From an uncultured Oscillospiraceae bacterium (GTDB lineage: Bacteria > Bacillota > Clostridia > Oscillospirales > Oscillospiraceae), in contig CAKTNP010000015.1 in NCBI GenBank assembly GCA_934589155.1, positions 1-45,017 of the forward strand: 45,017 bases of DNA. The letters run 5' to 3'. Each line of letters opens with the position of its first letter. Positions within the stretch are counted from its first letter, which is position 1. Shown here piece by piece: positions 7,234 to 16,907 of the stretch. The position numbers were made by a program, and so were the translations under genes. Under the pieces are notes generated by a model that saw only the letters and a program-made list of their open reading frames with translations, was not told the origin of the DNA and did no database searches.

Positions 7234-8391
7234 CTAATGCCTGGTCCCGGAGCAGAACCTGGAGATTCCCAGCACGATGCCCATTTCCCCCAACTGCATC
7301 ATGAGGGCCGTTCCCCCGTAAGAGAAGAAGGGCAGCGACACGCCGGTGGAGGGCAGCAGATTGCTGACCACCCCCAGGTTCAGGAAGGTCTGCACCGCCA
7401 TGAGGGTCATGAGGCCCACGCCCAGCATGGTGGAAAAGGGGGTGGCCGCGTGCATGGCGATCCAATACCCCCGAACGATCAAAAGAATAAACAGCAGAAT
7501 GATGCCCCCGGCCCCCACAAAGCCCAGCTCCTCGCAGACGATGGCGAAGATGTAGTCGTTGTGCTCCTCTGGCAGGTACAGGTACTTCTGCCGCCCACGG
7601 CCATAGCCCGGGCCGAAGAGGCCCCCGGAGCCGATGGCGTACTGGGATTGCAGCACCTGATAGCCCTTGTCATTGGCGTCCTGCTCCGGATGCCGCCAGG
7701 CGGTGATCCGGTCCCCGGCGTAGCCCATTAAGCTGATATACACCAGGACCAGCACCACCCCAAGGGCCAGAATGGTAAGAAGGTACCGGGGTTTCGTGCC
7801 GCCCACATAGAGCATGGCGAAGGACACAAGGCCCAGGATCACAATGGCGGACAGGTGCTTTTCCGCCAGGATCAGAAGGAAGACCGGGGCCAGATACAGG
7901 CCCATGCGCAGAAGGCCCCAGGAAAAATGCTCCATACGAGATCCGTAATCCGCGGTCTTTTTGGCCAGGACGCAGATCACCGCGAACTTGGCCAGCTCCG
8001 AGGGCTGGAACTGGATCCCGAAGATCCGGAACCAGCGCCGGGCCCCGCCGATCTGCTCCCCGGCCACCAGGACCAGGACCAGCAGAAGAAGGGACAGAAC
8101 GTAAACGGGCAGGGTCAGGGACCGCCACAGCTCCGTGGGGAGCCGGCTCAGAAGGACCATGGCCCCCAGGCCCAGGGCCGCGAAAAGGCACTGGCGCACC
8201 GTAAAGTACACCGGGTTGCCCGTTTCATAATTGGCCCGGGCAAAGCTGGCGGAGAGCATCATCAGAAGCCCCGCCCCAAGAAGGGTTAAAATCAGAAGTA
8301 AAAAGGGGAGATCCACCGGTTCGCATTTGTGCAGCAAAAGCCGACGCTCCGGGGCCGCTGGGCTCCGGGTCTCGGCAGCGCCGTACCCCAT
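7234..8391 (-). CDS. ftsW: FtsW/SpoVE-type SEDS peptidoglycan polymerase
   Basis: A 385-residue multi-pass membrane protein of the SEDS family. These enzymes polymerise lipid II together with a class B PBP. About ten hydrophobic helices are visible. The signature PEEHNDYIFAIVCEELGF near residue 260 and the late SLPFFSYGGTALMM are diagnostic. Its place between mraY and murG in the dcw cluster supports FtsW or the sporulation version SpoVE; sequence alone does not separate them. The start at 8391 has AAAGGAGA 6 bases upstream. murD, which often lies just before ftsW, is absent here. Confidence 0.93.
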   Translation of the reverse strand: MGYGAAETRSPAAPERRLLLHKCEPVDLPFLLLILTLLGAGLLMMLSASFARANYETGNPVYFTVRQCLFAALGLGAMVLLSRLPTELWRSLTLPVYVLSLLLLVLVLVAGEQIGGARRWFRIFGIQFQPSELAKFAVICVLAKKTADYGSRMEHFSWGLLRMGLYLAPVFLLILAEKHLSAIVILGLVSFAMLYVGGTKPRYLLTILALGVVLVLVYISLMGYAGDRITAWRHPEQDANDKGYQVLQSQYAIGSGGLFGPGYGRGRQKYLYLPEEHNDYIFAIVCEELGFVGAGGIILLFILLIVRGYWIAMHAATPFSTMLGVGLMTLMAVQTFLNLGVVSNLLPSTGVSLPFFSYGGTALMMQLGEMGIVLGISRFCSGTRH

Positions 8392-8418
8392 GGGCTGTCT
8401 CCTTTCACTTTAGGGAAA

Positions 8419-9417
8419 TCAATACCGTGGTGCAATGCCGATCCAGGCCAGGACACACATAAGGACCGTCAGGCCCACCGCCACGGCGAAGATCTTCTCC
8501 TCGCTCCAGCCGCACATCTCAAAATGATGGTGGATGGGAGCCATTTTGAACACCCGCTTGCCGTGGGTCAGCTTGAAGTATGTAACCTGGATAATGTCGG
8601 ACAGGGTCTCGATGAGATACACCATACCCACCAGAATAAGGATCAGGGGCATATCCAGGGCAAAGGCCAGGCCGCAGACGGCGCCGCCCAAAAACAGGGA
8701 GCCGGTGTCGCCCATGAACACCTTGGCCGGGTGGAAGTTATAGGTCAGGAAGGCCCCCAGGCCGCCCACCAGAGCGGCGGGGAACAGGGCCAGGGTGAAC
8801 TGCTTGGCCGCAATGGCCGCCGCCAGGAAGAACACCATCACAGGCAGGGTCACGCCGGTGGACAGGCCGTCCAGGCCGTCGGTAATGTTCACGGCGTTCA
8901 CCGTGCCCACCATGATGAACACCGCCAGGACGAAGTACAGCACCATGGGGATCCGCCAAGTCACATGGAAGAAGGGCACGTACAGGTCGCAGGTCATAAG
9001 CCCCGCCCGGTACAGCACATACAGGTACAGCACCGACACGGCCATCTGCAGCATGGCCTTCTGAATGGCGGTCAGACCCAGATTCCGCTTATACTTCACC
9101 TTGAAAAAATCGTCCAGGAATCCGATGAGGCCGAAGCACAGGGACAGGGCCAGCACGTAGACCGCGGAAAAATCCCCGTTCTTCATGCCCCGGATGCCGA
9201 AGAGCAGGGTCATGACCAGGGCGGTCAGGATGAACATAAGGCCGCCCATGGTGGGGGTCCCGGCCTTGCCGTTGTGCCAGTTGGGGCCGATCTGTAAAAT
9301 GGACTGGCCCGCGTGCAGAGCCCGCAGAGCCGGGATCAGCACCCGGCCGAAGGCCAGGGCCATGGCAAAAGACGCCAGGACCGTCAGGCAGATATTCAAA
9401 GCAGGTTGATTCAGCAT
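8419..9417 (-). CDS. mraY: Phospho-N-acetylmuramoyl-pentapeptide transferase MraY
   Basis: MraY moves phospho-MurNAc-pentapeptide onto undecaprenyl phosphate to make lipid I. The 332-residue integral membrane protein shows the family marks in order: GTPTMGG near 53-59, the DD pair in GFLDDFFKV near 119-127, NITDGLDGLSTG near 173-184, and GDTGSLFLGG near 237-246, then the histidine-rich HHHFEMCGWSE near the end. GGAGG lies 6 bases ahead of the ATG at 9417. It stands between murF and ftsW in a co-directional run. Confidence 0.97.
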   Translation of the reverse strand: MLNQPALNICLTVLASFAMALAFGRVLIPALRALHAGQSILQIGPNWHNGKAGTPTMGGLMFILTALVMTLLFGIRGMKNGDFSAVYVLALSLCFGLIGFLDDFFKVKYKRNLGLTAIQKAMLQMAVSVLYLYVLYRAGLMTCDLYVPFFHVTWRIPMVLYFVLAVFIMVGTVNAVNITDGLDGLSTGVTLPVMVFFLAAAIAAKQFTLALFPAALVGGLGAFLTYNFHPAKVFMGDTGSLFLGGAVCGLAFALDMPLILILVGMVYLIETLSDIIQVTYFKLTHGKRVFKMAPIHHHFEMCGWSEEKIFAVAVGLTVLMCVLAWIGIAPRY

Positions 9418-9440
9418 AATTGCCTCCGATGTATGGTAAA

Positions 9441-10799
<1,359 letters not shown>

Positions 10800-10804
10800 T
10801 GTTT

Positions 10805-12271
10805 TCAGCCTTCCTTCTTCCCGTTCCGACCGGCCAACCAGGCCGCTACCTCTTCCCGTTCGTCCAGGTGGATCCGTTCTCTGCCGATCTCCTGGTAGGT
10901 CTCATGGCCCTTGCCGGCCAGAACGATGATATCGTCTTTCTTTCCATGGTCCAGAGCCCAGGCAATGGCCCTGCGCCGGTTCTCGATGACCACATAGGGG
11001 GTCTTGCTGCCGGCCACGCCCACCAAAATATCCTCGATGATCTTGTTCGGGTCCTCGGTCCGGGGATTGTCGGAGGTGATCACCGCCAGATCCGAGTTTT
11101 CTACGCCGATCCGACCCATAATGGGCCGCTTGATGGGGTCCCGGTCGCCGCCGCAGCCAAAGACCGCAACCACCCGGCCCCGGCAGAAATCCCGGACGGA
11201 CCGCAGAACGTTCTCCAGGCCGTCGGGAGTGTGGGCATAGTCGATGAGGACGGTGAACGCCTCCCCGGGGGTGGGGACCACCTCAATACGGCCCTTGACG
11301 CCCCTGGCCTTCCCCAGGGCCTCTGCGGCGTCCCGGAGAGAAATGCCCAGATTCACCGCCGCGCCCAGTACGGACAGAGCGTTATACACCGTGAACCGGC
11401 CCGGGATCCCCACCCGCACCGGGCAGCACTCCCCCGCCGTCACCGCCGTAAAGGACACGTGATCGGCACACAGGTCCACGTCCCGGGCCCCAAGGTCCGG
11501 GTCCTTGCAGGTCTCCCCGGTGGTATACACCCGGCAGGAGGCCCCGCGCAGCATTGTATTATACCACGGATCGTCCCCGTTGAAAATACCGATCTTGCAC
11601 CGGCGGAAGAGCTTTGCCTTGGTTTCGGCATAATTTTCCATGGTTTTGTGCAAATCCAGGTGGTCCTCCGTCAGGTTGGTAAATACGCCCACCTCATATT
11701 GGACCCCGCCCACCCGGTCCAGGGCAATGGCGTGGGAGGACACCTCCATGACCACATGGGTGCAGCCCGCCGTCAGCATTTGCGCAAAGAGCCCCTGAAG
11801 CTCGAAGCTCTCCGGGGTGGTCCGCTCGGTATAGAGGACCTGATCCCCAATCATATTCTGAATGGTGCCGATGAGGCCCACCTTGGTCCCCAGGCACTGC
11901 TCCAGTACCTGCTTTAGAAGCATGGTCACGGAGGTCTTGCCGTTGGTGCCGGTGACGCCCACCATGGTCATCTTCTCCGCAGGATGGCCGTACCAGTTGG
12001 CCCCCATGGCCGCCAGGGCCCCCCGGCAGGAGGACACCCGCAGGTAAGGGACCTCCTGTGCCGGGACCCTCTCCGTAACCACCAGAGCGGCACCCTTTTC
12101 CATGGCCATGGGAATGAACCGGTTGCCGTCGGCGGCAAAGCCGGAGACGGCCACAAACACGCAGCCCGGAGTCACCTTTCGGGAGTCATAGCAGACCCCG
12201 GTGATCTCCGTTTCCGGGCCCGCATTTCCACCCAGAAGGTCGATCCCCTCCATCAATTCCCGCAGTTTCAT
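10805..12271 (-). CDS. murE: UDP-MurNAc-L-Ala-D-Glu--meso-diaminopimelate ligase MurE
   Basis: MurE adds the third amino acid of the stem peptide. The 488-residue protein has the ATP loop VGVTGTNGKTS (about 104-114) and the specificity motif DNPR at 401-404. Within the family DNPR marks meso-diaminopimelate as substrate rather than lysine, so an A1-gamma type wall is predicted. SD and ATG (12271) are well spaced (AAAGGAAG, 6 bases). It is tightly followed by murF (5 bases) and preceded by the PBP gene (20 bases), consistent with one transcript. Confidence 0.97.
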   Translation of the reverse strand: MKLRELMEGIDLLGGNAGPETEITGVCYDSRKVTPGCVFVAVSGFAADGNRFIPMAMEKGAALVVTERVPAQEVPYLRVSSCRGALAAMGANWYGHPAEKMTMVGVTGTNGKTSVTMLLKQVLEQCLGTKVGLIGTIQNMIGDQVLYTERTTPESFELQGLFAQMLTAGCTHVVMEVSSHAIALDRVGGVQYEVGVFTNLTEDHLDLHKTMENYAETKAKLFRRCKIGIFNGDDPWYNTMLRGASCRVYTTGETCKDPDLGARDVDLCADHVSFTAVTAGECCPVRVGIPGRFTVYNALSVLGAAVNLGISLRDAAEALGKARGVKGRIEVVPTPGEAFTVLIDYAHTPDGLENVLRSVRDFCRGRVVAVFGCGGDRDPIKRPIMGRIGVENSDLAVITSDNPRTEDPNKIIEDILVGVAGSKTPYVVIENRRRAIAWALDHGKKDDIIVLAGKGHETYQEIGRERIHLDEREEVAAWLAGRNGKKEG

Positions 12272-12291
12272 CGCGTTCTTCCTTTCTCCGG

Positions 12292-14622
12292 TCAGTCACC
12301 GACTGCCGTGTCCGTAAATTCCAAAATCACCGTAGTGCCCGAGGCCGTCTCCGTTCCGGCGTCCAAATCCTGGTCCGTGACCCGGACCGTGCCGGAGGCC
12401 AGCCTGGGCCCCTTGACCTGTATGTACAGCCCCGCTCGGGCGGCGGCATCGTTGGCCTCCGTCAGGGTCATTCCCGAAAAATCCGGCACCAAAACCGGAT
12501 CCGGATCCGGCGCGCCCTCCAGGTACAATATCACCCGGCTGCCGCCGGGGACCTCCGTCCCCGCCGCCGGGAGTTGGCCCGTGACCTCTTCGCCCGAGCC
12601 TGCGGTCCGGGCCTCCAGGCCCAGGTCCTTCAGGGTCTTTTCCGCCTGCCGGAGGGTCTGGCCGGACAGGTCCGGCATCACCGTCAGGGTATCCGCCGGG
12701 TCCGTAAGGCTCTCGTCCCTGGAAACGCCCAGATAGGGCAGGATGTCCGCCATGACCTCCCGCACCGTGGGGGCGCCCATCTGGCCGCCGGACACATAGC
12801 CCGTCCGGGGTGTGTCCAGGGCCACCAATACAATATACCGCGGATCGTCCATGGGGGCAATACCCACAAAGGAAACGATCTTATCCTTGGTCTGATTTCC
12901 CTCCGCGTCCTTCACGCCGATCTTCTCGGAGGTACCGGTCTTGCCGCCGATGCGGTAGCCGGGGAGCCGGGCGTTCCGGGCAGTGCCGTCCGTCACCACG
13001 GACTCGATAAGCTGCCGCATGGTCTCGCTGGTTTCCTGGCTGATGGCCCGGCGGAGCACCGTCCGCCCGTGGGTCTCCACGGAGTTTCCCTCCCGGTCCA
13101 GAATTTCGCTGACCACATAGGGCTCCAGCACATAGCCCCCGTTGACCACGGCGGCGATGCCCCGGACCAGCTGCACGGGCGTCACCTGGAAGGTCTGGCC
13201 GAAGGAACTGGAAATCAGGGCCGAGGCGTGGCCCGTGGCCTTGGGGTTATAAAAGGTTTCCTTATCATAAAAGAAGCCCGCCGCCTCCCCGGACATGTCG
13301 ATGCCCGTAGGCTCCATGAAGCCGAAGGCCTTCACATAGTCGTAAAATTTCTCTCCGCCCAGGCTGAGACCGATCTTGGCAAAGGCGATGTTGCAGGAAT
13401 TCTGCAAGGCCTCCGCCGTGGTCTCGGAGCCGTGGCCCTGATGCCGCCAGCAGTTGAGGATCTGACTCCGGCCCTCGAACCGGGCGGTGCCGCCGCAGTA
13501 GAAGGTGGATGACAGGGTGGTGGTCCCTTCCTCCAGGGCCGCCGCCAGGGTGATGGTCTTGAAGGTGGAGCCCGGGTTATAGCCGTCGGAGACGCAGCGG
13601 TTCCGCCACTGCTCCAGCCGGGCCGCCGCCAGGGCCTGGCGGTAGGCCGCCTGAGCCTCCTCCCGCTCCGGGGAGTCCTTCGGCAAGGCATCCAACTCCG
13701 CTTTCATGGCATTCAGTTCCGCCTGGGTGTTGGGGTTTCGAATCACCAAATAATTGTTGGGGTCGTAGCTCCCCAGAGTGGCCATGGCCAGGATCTCCCC
13801 GGTGTTCACGTCCATGACGATGCCGAAGCCGCCGTTCTGCACGTCGTAGCGGTCAATGGCTGCCTGGATATTCTTTTCCAGAAAGCGCTGGACCGTGGCG
13901 TCGATGGTGGAAACAACGGAGCAGCCGGGGGTGGCCTCAAAATACTGCTCGAAGGCGTAGGGCATTTCCGTGCCGTAGTTGCCCCGGGCCGACAGGACCC
14001 GGCCGGAGGAGCCCTCCAGATATTTGTTATAATAGGCCTCCAGCCCCTCGGAGCCGGTGTTGCTGGCGTTGGTAAAGCCCACCACCTGGGAGGCCAGGGT
14101 GCCGTTTGGGTAATAGCGCTTGGAATCCGGCTCCAAGTGGACGCAGGTGATGCTGTTTTCCGTAAGGAAGGAGCGGAGGCGGCTCGTTACCGCGCAGTCC
14201 TGCTTTTTGGCCAGGACCTTATAATACATGCCGGTGTCCAGGGCCTGCTGCCGGATCCATTGGGGATCCAGGTCCAGGATCTCTCCCAGGCCGGAGGCGA
14301 TCAGGTCCACGTCTCCTCCGTTTTTCTTCAGCTCCACGGGCGACAGCAGCACATTTTCCACACCGGCGGAGGCCGCCAGCACGTTCATGTTCCGATCGTA
14401 TATGGTGCCCCGGGAGGCCGTCACCGCCGCGGAGCGGGTCTGATTTTCCAGCGCTTTATCCGAAAACTCCCGGTGCCGGAACACCATCAGGTTCAGGAAC
14501 ATACCCAGCACCGGAATGAATACCAGCACCCCGCACAGGGTCAGGATCACGCCGGTCCGAAGGATCATGCCCCGGTCCGCCCGGACTCTGCCGGGGCGGG
14601 GCTTCAAGGTCTTGCGCTTCAC
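12292..14622 (-). CDS. Class B penicillin-binding protein with two PASTA domains
   Basis: A 776-residue transpeptidase that crosslinks peptidoglycan with FtsW. A short basic cytoplasmic start and one membrane helix (about 21-46) precede the PBP dimerisation domain. The transpeptidase motifs follow: SxxK with catalytic Ser352 (STFK), SCN (409-411) and KTG (561-563). Two PASTA domains lie at about 645-702 and 709-770. This layout fits the septal PBP FtsI/PBP2B or the spore-cortex PBP SpoVD; being the only PBP in the cluster, it is probably the divisional one. It starts at a GTG with a weak ribosome-binding site after a structured 151-base gap; an in-frame stop lies 6 codons upstream. Confidence 0.92.
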   Translation of the reverse strand: MKRKTLKPRPGRVRADRGMILRTGVILTLCGVLVFIPVLGMFLNLMVFRHREFSDKALENQTRSAAVTASRGTIYDRNMNVLAASAGVENVLLSPVELKKNGGDVDLIASGLGEILDLDPQWIRQQALDTGMYYKVLAKKQDCAVTSRLRSFLTENSITCVHLEPDSKRYYPNGTLASQVVGFTNASNTGSEGLEAYYNKYLEGSSGRVLSARGNYGTEMPYAFEQYFEATPGCSVVSTIDATVQRFLEKNIQAAIDRYDVQNGGFGIVMDVNTGEILAMATLGSYDPNNYLVIRNPNTQAELNAMKAELDALPKDSPEREEAQAAYRQALAAARLEQWRNRCVSDGYNPGSTFKTITLAAALEEGTTTLSSTFYCGGTARFEGRSQILNCWRHQGHGSETTAEALQNSCNIAFAKIGLSLGGEKFYDYVKAFGFMEPTGIDMSGEAAGFFYDKETFYNPKATGHASALISSSFGQTFQVTPVQLVRGIAAVVNGGYVLEPYVVSEILDREGNSVETHGRTVLRRAISQETSETMRQLIESVVTDGTARNARLPGYRIGGKTGTSEKIGVKDAEGNQTKDKIVSFVGIAPMDDPRYIVLVALDTPRTGYVSGGQMGAPTVREVMADILPYLGVSRDESLTDPADTLTVMPDLSGQTLRQAEKTLKDLGLEARTAGSGEEVTGQLPAAGTEVPGGSRVILYLEGAPDPDPVLVPDFSGMTLTEANDAAARAGLYIQVKGPRLASGTVRVTDQDLDAGTETASGTTVILEFTDTAVGD

Positions 14623-14640
14623 GGGCTTTCCCTGCTTTCA

Positions 14641-14701
14641 CGCCTGGATTTAGGCGCGGGTCAGCCCCTGCCGCAGCGTCCTAGAAAAGGCGCTCCGGCA
14701 G
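14641..14701 (-). other. Two hairpins in the ftsL-PBP gap
   Basis: Read on the minus strand, CTGCCGGAGCG (14701-14691) pairs with CGCTGCGGCAG (14678-14668), an 11-base stem with one G/G mismatch, and CCT/AGG extend it inside the loop. A second hairpin, CGCCT/AGGCG (14656-14641), follows. They fill most of the 151-base gap before the PBP start. There is no U-tract, so a processing, pausing or translation-control role is more likely than termination. Confidence 0.55.
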
Positions 14702-14773
14702 AGGCTCACACGAAAAATGGGCAGCCAGGAACTCCCGCCGCCCACCGGTGCAACGCCTATGCAAAACCTTATT

Positions 14774-15301
14774 CTACTTGCCCAGCAGGTATGCCAAAAG
14801 ACTTTCCGCCGTATCCCGGACGGCCTCCCAGGCCAGGGTCAGGGGGCCCTTTTGTGCCGGGGACGGGGCCGGCTCCGGCTCTGCCGCCGGGACCTCCAGC
14901 TTGATGTGCTCCGCCCGGTCCCCGTCCCGCATGCCCATGGCCCGGGCCTGGGTCAGGACCGCTTCCAGGTCCACGGCACGGTCAAACTCCGCCTGCAGGG
15001 CGTCCCGCCGGGTCTCCAGGCTCTGGACCTGGTGCAGAAGCGCCCGGTTCTGCCGGTTGGCCTCCGCCACCTGTAAAAAGCCGAAGAGGGTCAGAACCAC
15101 CATGGCCCAGCACGCCGCCCGGGTCAGCAGGGCCGGGATCCCGCTCCGCTTTAGGGGCCGGGCCGGGGCCGGCCGCCTTCCCTCCCGGGGACGGGGCTTC
15201 GGTTCCTCCTGCGGAAGGGGCCGGGCCGTGGAAGCATAGTAGGAATCCAGGGCTACGGCACCCATGGTGCTGTACCGGATCCATTTTTTGCGGCCTGCCA
15301 C
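14774..15301 (-). CDS. FtsL-like septum protein
   Basis: A 175-residue bitopic protein in the position of ftsL. A Pro/Arg-rich cytoplasmic part of about 58 residues precedes a membrane helix at about 60-78. A heptad-like coiled coil follows (ANRQNRALLHQVQSLETRRD to about 115), then a short conserved-looking AMGMRDGDRAEHI segment like that of FtsL/DivIC proteins, and a Pro/Ala-rich tail. FtsL pairs with DivIC and FtsQ to regulate FtsW and its PBP. Primary sequence is poorly conserved in this family, so the call rests on topology, the coiled coil and location between rsmH and the PBP. GTG start with AAGGAGG upstream. Confidence 0.8.
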   Translation of the reverse strand: MAGRKKWIRYSTMGAVALDSYYASTARPLPQEEPKPRPREGRRPAPARPLKRSGIPALLTRAACWAMVVLTLFGFLQVAEANRQNRALLHQVQSLETRRDALQAEFDRAVDLEAVLTQARAMGMRDGDRAEHIKLEVPAAEPEPAPSPAQKGPLTLAWEAVRDTAESLLAYLLGK

Positions 15302-15330
15302 GATGTTCCCCCTCCTTCTTTCTTGTCAAT

Positions 15331-16263
15331 TTACAGCTTTTCGCAGACCCGGAGCTTGGCGCTGCGGGCTCTGGGATTTTCCTCCAATTCCTCCGGGCCG
15401 GAGACGATGGGTTTCCGGGTCAGGACCCGGACCTTGGGCTTTTTCCCGCAGATGCACACCGGAAATTCCGGCGGGCAGGTGCAGCCCTGGGCTTGGCGCT
15501 GCATGGCGTTCTTCACGATCCGATCCTCCAGAGAATGGAAGGTGATGACGGCCAGCCGTCCGCCGGGGTTCAACAGGGGCACCGCCGTCTCCATGACCCG
15601 GCTCACGGCCCCCAATTCGTCATTGACGGCGATGCGGATGGCCTGAAAGCTGCGCTTGGCCGGGTGCTGCTTTTCCCGCAGGGCCTGGGGCGGCATGGCG
15701 CTCCGGATCACGTCCACCAATTCCAGGGTGGTCTCAATGGGGGCTTTCTCCCGGCGGCGCTCGATGGCGGCGGATATCTGGGGGGCGTAGCGCTCCTCGC
15801 CGTATTCATAGAGGATCCGGCGGAGCTCCTCCCGGGGCCAGGTGTTCACCACCTCATAGGCGGAAAGGGCCGCCCCGGAATCCATGCGCATATCCAGAGG
15901 GGCGTCCGTCATATAGGAAAAGCCCCGGGCACCGTCGTCCAGCTGGGGAGAGGACACGCCCAGGTCCAGCAGGATGCCGTCGGCGCCGGGCAGCCCCAGA
16001 TCCTCCAGAATGGTATCCATTTCCGAAAAATTGCCGTGGACCAGGCGGACCCGGTCCCCGAAGGGGGACAGCCGGTCCCCGGCGGCCTTCAAGGCCACGG
16101 GATCCCGGTCGATGCCCACCAGGCAGCCCGTGGTCAGGCGGCGGGCAATCTCATAGGAATGGCCGCCGCCTCCAAGGGTGCCGTCTATGTAAATTCCGTC
16201 GGGCCGGATGTTCAAAGCCCGGATGCACTCGTCCAGCAGGACGGATACGTGTCTAAATTCCAT
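15331..16263 (-). CDS. rsmH: 16S rRNA (cytosine(1402)-N4)-methyltransferase RsmH
   Basis: RsmH (MraW) methylates N4 of C1402 in the ribosomal P site. The 310-residue protein has the SAM motif DGTLGGGGHSYEIA near residue 27-40. It also has the family signatures ILLDLGVSSPQLD near 98-110 and GFSYMTDAPLDMRM, plus the late AVITFHSLEDRIVK. Its ATG shares one base with the mraZ stop (TAATG), so translation is coupled. mraZ-rsmH at the head of dcw is the standard arrangement. Confidence 0.97.
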   Translation of the reverse strand: MEFRHVSVLLDECIRALNIRPDGIYIDGTLGGGGHSYEIARRLTTGCLVGIDRDPVALKAAGDRLSPFGDRVRLVHGNFSEMDTILEDLGLPGADGILLDLGVSSPQLDDGARGFSYMTDAPLDMRMDSGAALSAYEVVNTWPREELRRILYEYGEERYAPQISAAIERRREKAPIETTLELVDVIRSAMPPQALREKQHPAKRSFQAIRIAVNDELGAVSRVMETAVPLLNPGGRLAVITFHSLEDRIVKNAMQRQAQGCTCPPEFPVCICGKKPKVRVLTRKPIVSGPEELEENPRARSAKLRVCEKL

Positions 16264-16691
16264 TACAGTCCGATCGCCTCCAACGAGGACAGCAGATTCT
16301 CCGGGGTGAGCATCCGCTCCTCAAAGGCCCGGTAATCCGCCGCGTTCCAAATCTCCGCCGAGGAGGCCCGGCCCACAATGATGACTTCCCGGTCGATGCC
16401 GGCGTACTGATAAAGGTTCGGAGTCAAAAGGAACCGGAACTGCTTATCCGGGCAGCACTCCACCGCGTTGGCAAAAAGCATGGCGGCGGCGCCCCCCTGC
16501 TGAGACAGGGGCAGTGCGTTATAGCGTTCGTTGAGCTGCTCCCATCCTGCCTTGGTATAGGCGGTCAGGCACCGGCAGCCGGTGTTGGTGCCAATGGTCA
16601 CGTAAAAGGTGGGGCCCAACTCCTGGCGCAGGCGGGCAGGAACAAACAATCTGCCCTTTTCATCGACCTTGGCTGCGTACTTGCCGATCAT
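16263..16691 (-). CDS. mraZ: Transcriptional regulator MraZ
   Basis: A 142-residue protein with two AbrB-like swapped-hairpin repeats. The first repeat keeps the DNA-contact motif (VDEKGRLFVPARLRQEL, residues 9-25). The second is degenerate: DKQFRFLLTPNL stands where DKxGR...P is usual. MraZ represses its own dcw operon in species where it has been studied. Immediately upstream lie a promoter and four repeats spaced 10-11 bases, which are probable MraZ boxes. The start at 16691 has GGAGGAAGG close by. The 11-base SD region overlaps the last box. Confidence 0.93.
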   Translation of the reverse strand: MIGKYAAKVDEKGRLFVPARLRQELGPTFYVTIGTNTGCRCLTAYTKAGWEQLNERYNALPLSQQGGAAAMLFANAVECCPDKQFRFLLTPNLYQYAGIDREVIIVGRASSAEIWNAADYRAFEERMLTPENLLSSLEAIGL

Positions 16692-16702
16692 GTTCCTTCC
16701 TC

Positions 16703-16739
16703 CTCCCTTTTACTCCACAAAAGCTCCCTTTTGCTCCAC
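16703..16739 (-). promoter_or_regulatory. Four-box MraZ operator candidate
   Basis: Minus-strand boxes GTGGAG (16739-16734), GGGAGC/AGGGAG (16729-16724), GTGGAG (16718-16713) and AGGGAG (16708-16703) repeat at 10, 11 and 10 bases, one DNA turn apart. They lie just downstream of the -10 hexamer and end in the mraZ ribosome-binding site. Arrays of short GTGG-type boxes at the mraZ promoter are the known MraZ binding pattern. Binding here would block initiation. Confidence 0.75.
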
Positions 16740-16747
16740 TTACCAGT

Positions 16748-16776
16748 AGTATAACCCTGCACCGCAAAAAAATCAA
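16748..16776 (-). promoter_or_regulatory. mraZ/dcw promoter
   Basis: TTGATT (16776-16771), 17 bases, TATACT (16753-16748) on the minus strand. The predicted start near 16741 places the MraZ boxes from about +2 to +38, typical of a repressor that occludes the start region. Confidence 0.75.
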
Positions 16777-16873
16777 TCATAATTTCCAACAAAATTCCGG
16801 AAATAAGAAAAACTTTCCCGCCATTTCCCGCGAAAAAGCGAATTTTTGAACGAACGTTTGCGTAAAATGCGAC

Positions 16874-16900
16874 GGCGTCCGACGGATCCCGCCGGACGCC
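16874..16900 (-). terminator. clpC terminator
   Basis: An 11-bp stem (GGCGTCCGGCG with CGTCGGACGCC, one G-U pair) around GGATC lies 7 bases after the clpC stop. ATTTTACG follows after a short gap. It separates clpC from the mraZ promoter. Confidence 0.7.
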
Positions 16901-16907
16901 ATGCCGA

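Noticed and set aside
4724..7237. An 837-codon plus-strand frame opposite murA and murG
   Set aside because: Same antisense artefact; the encoded sequence is low-complexity and matches no family I know.
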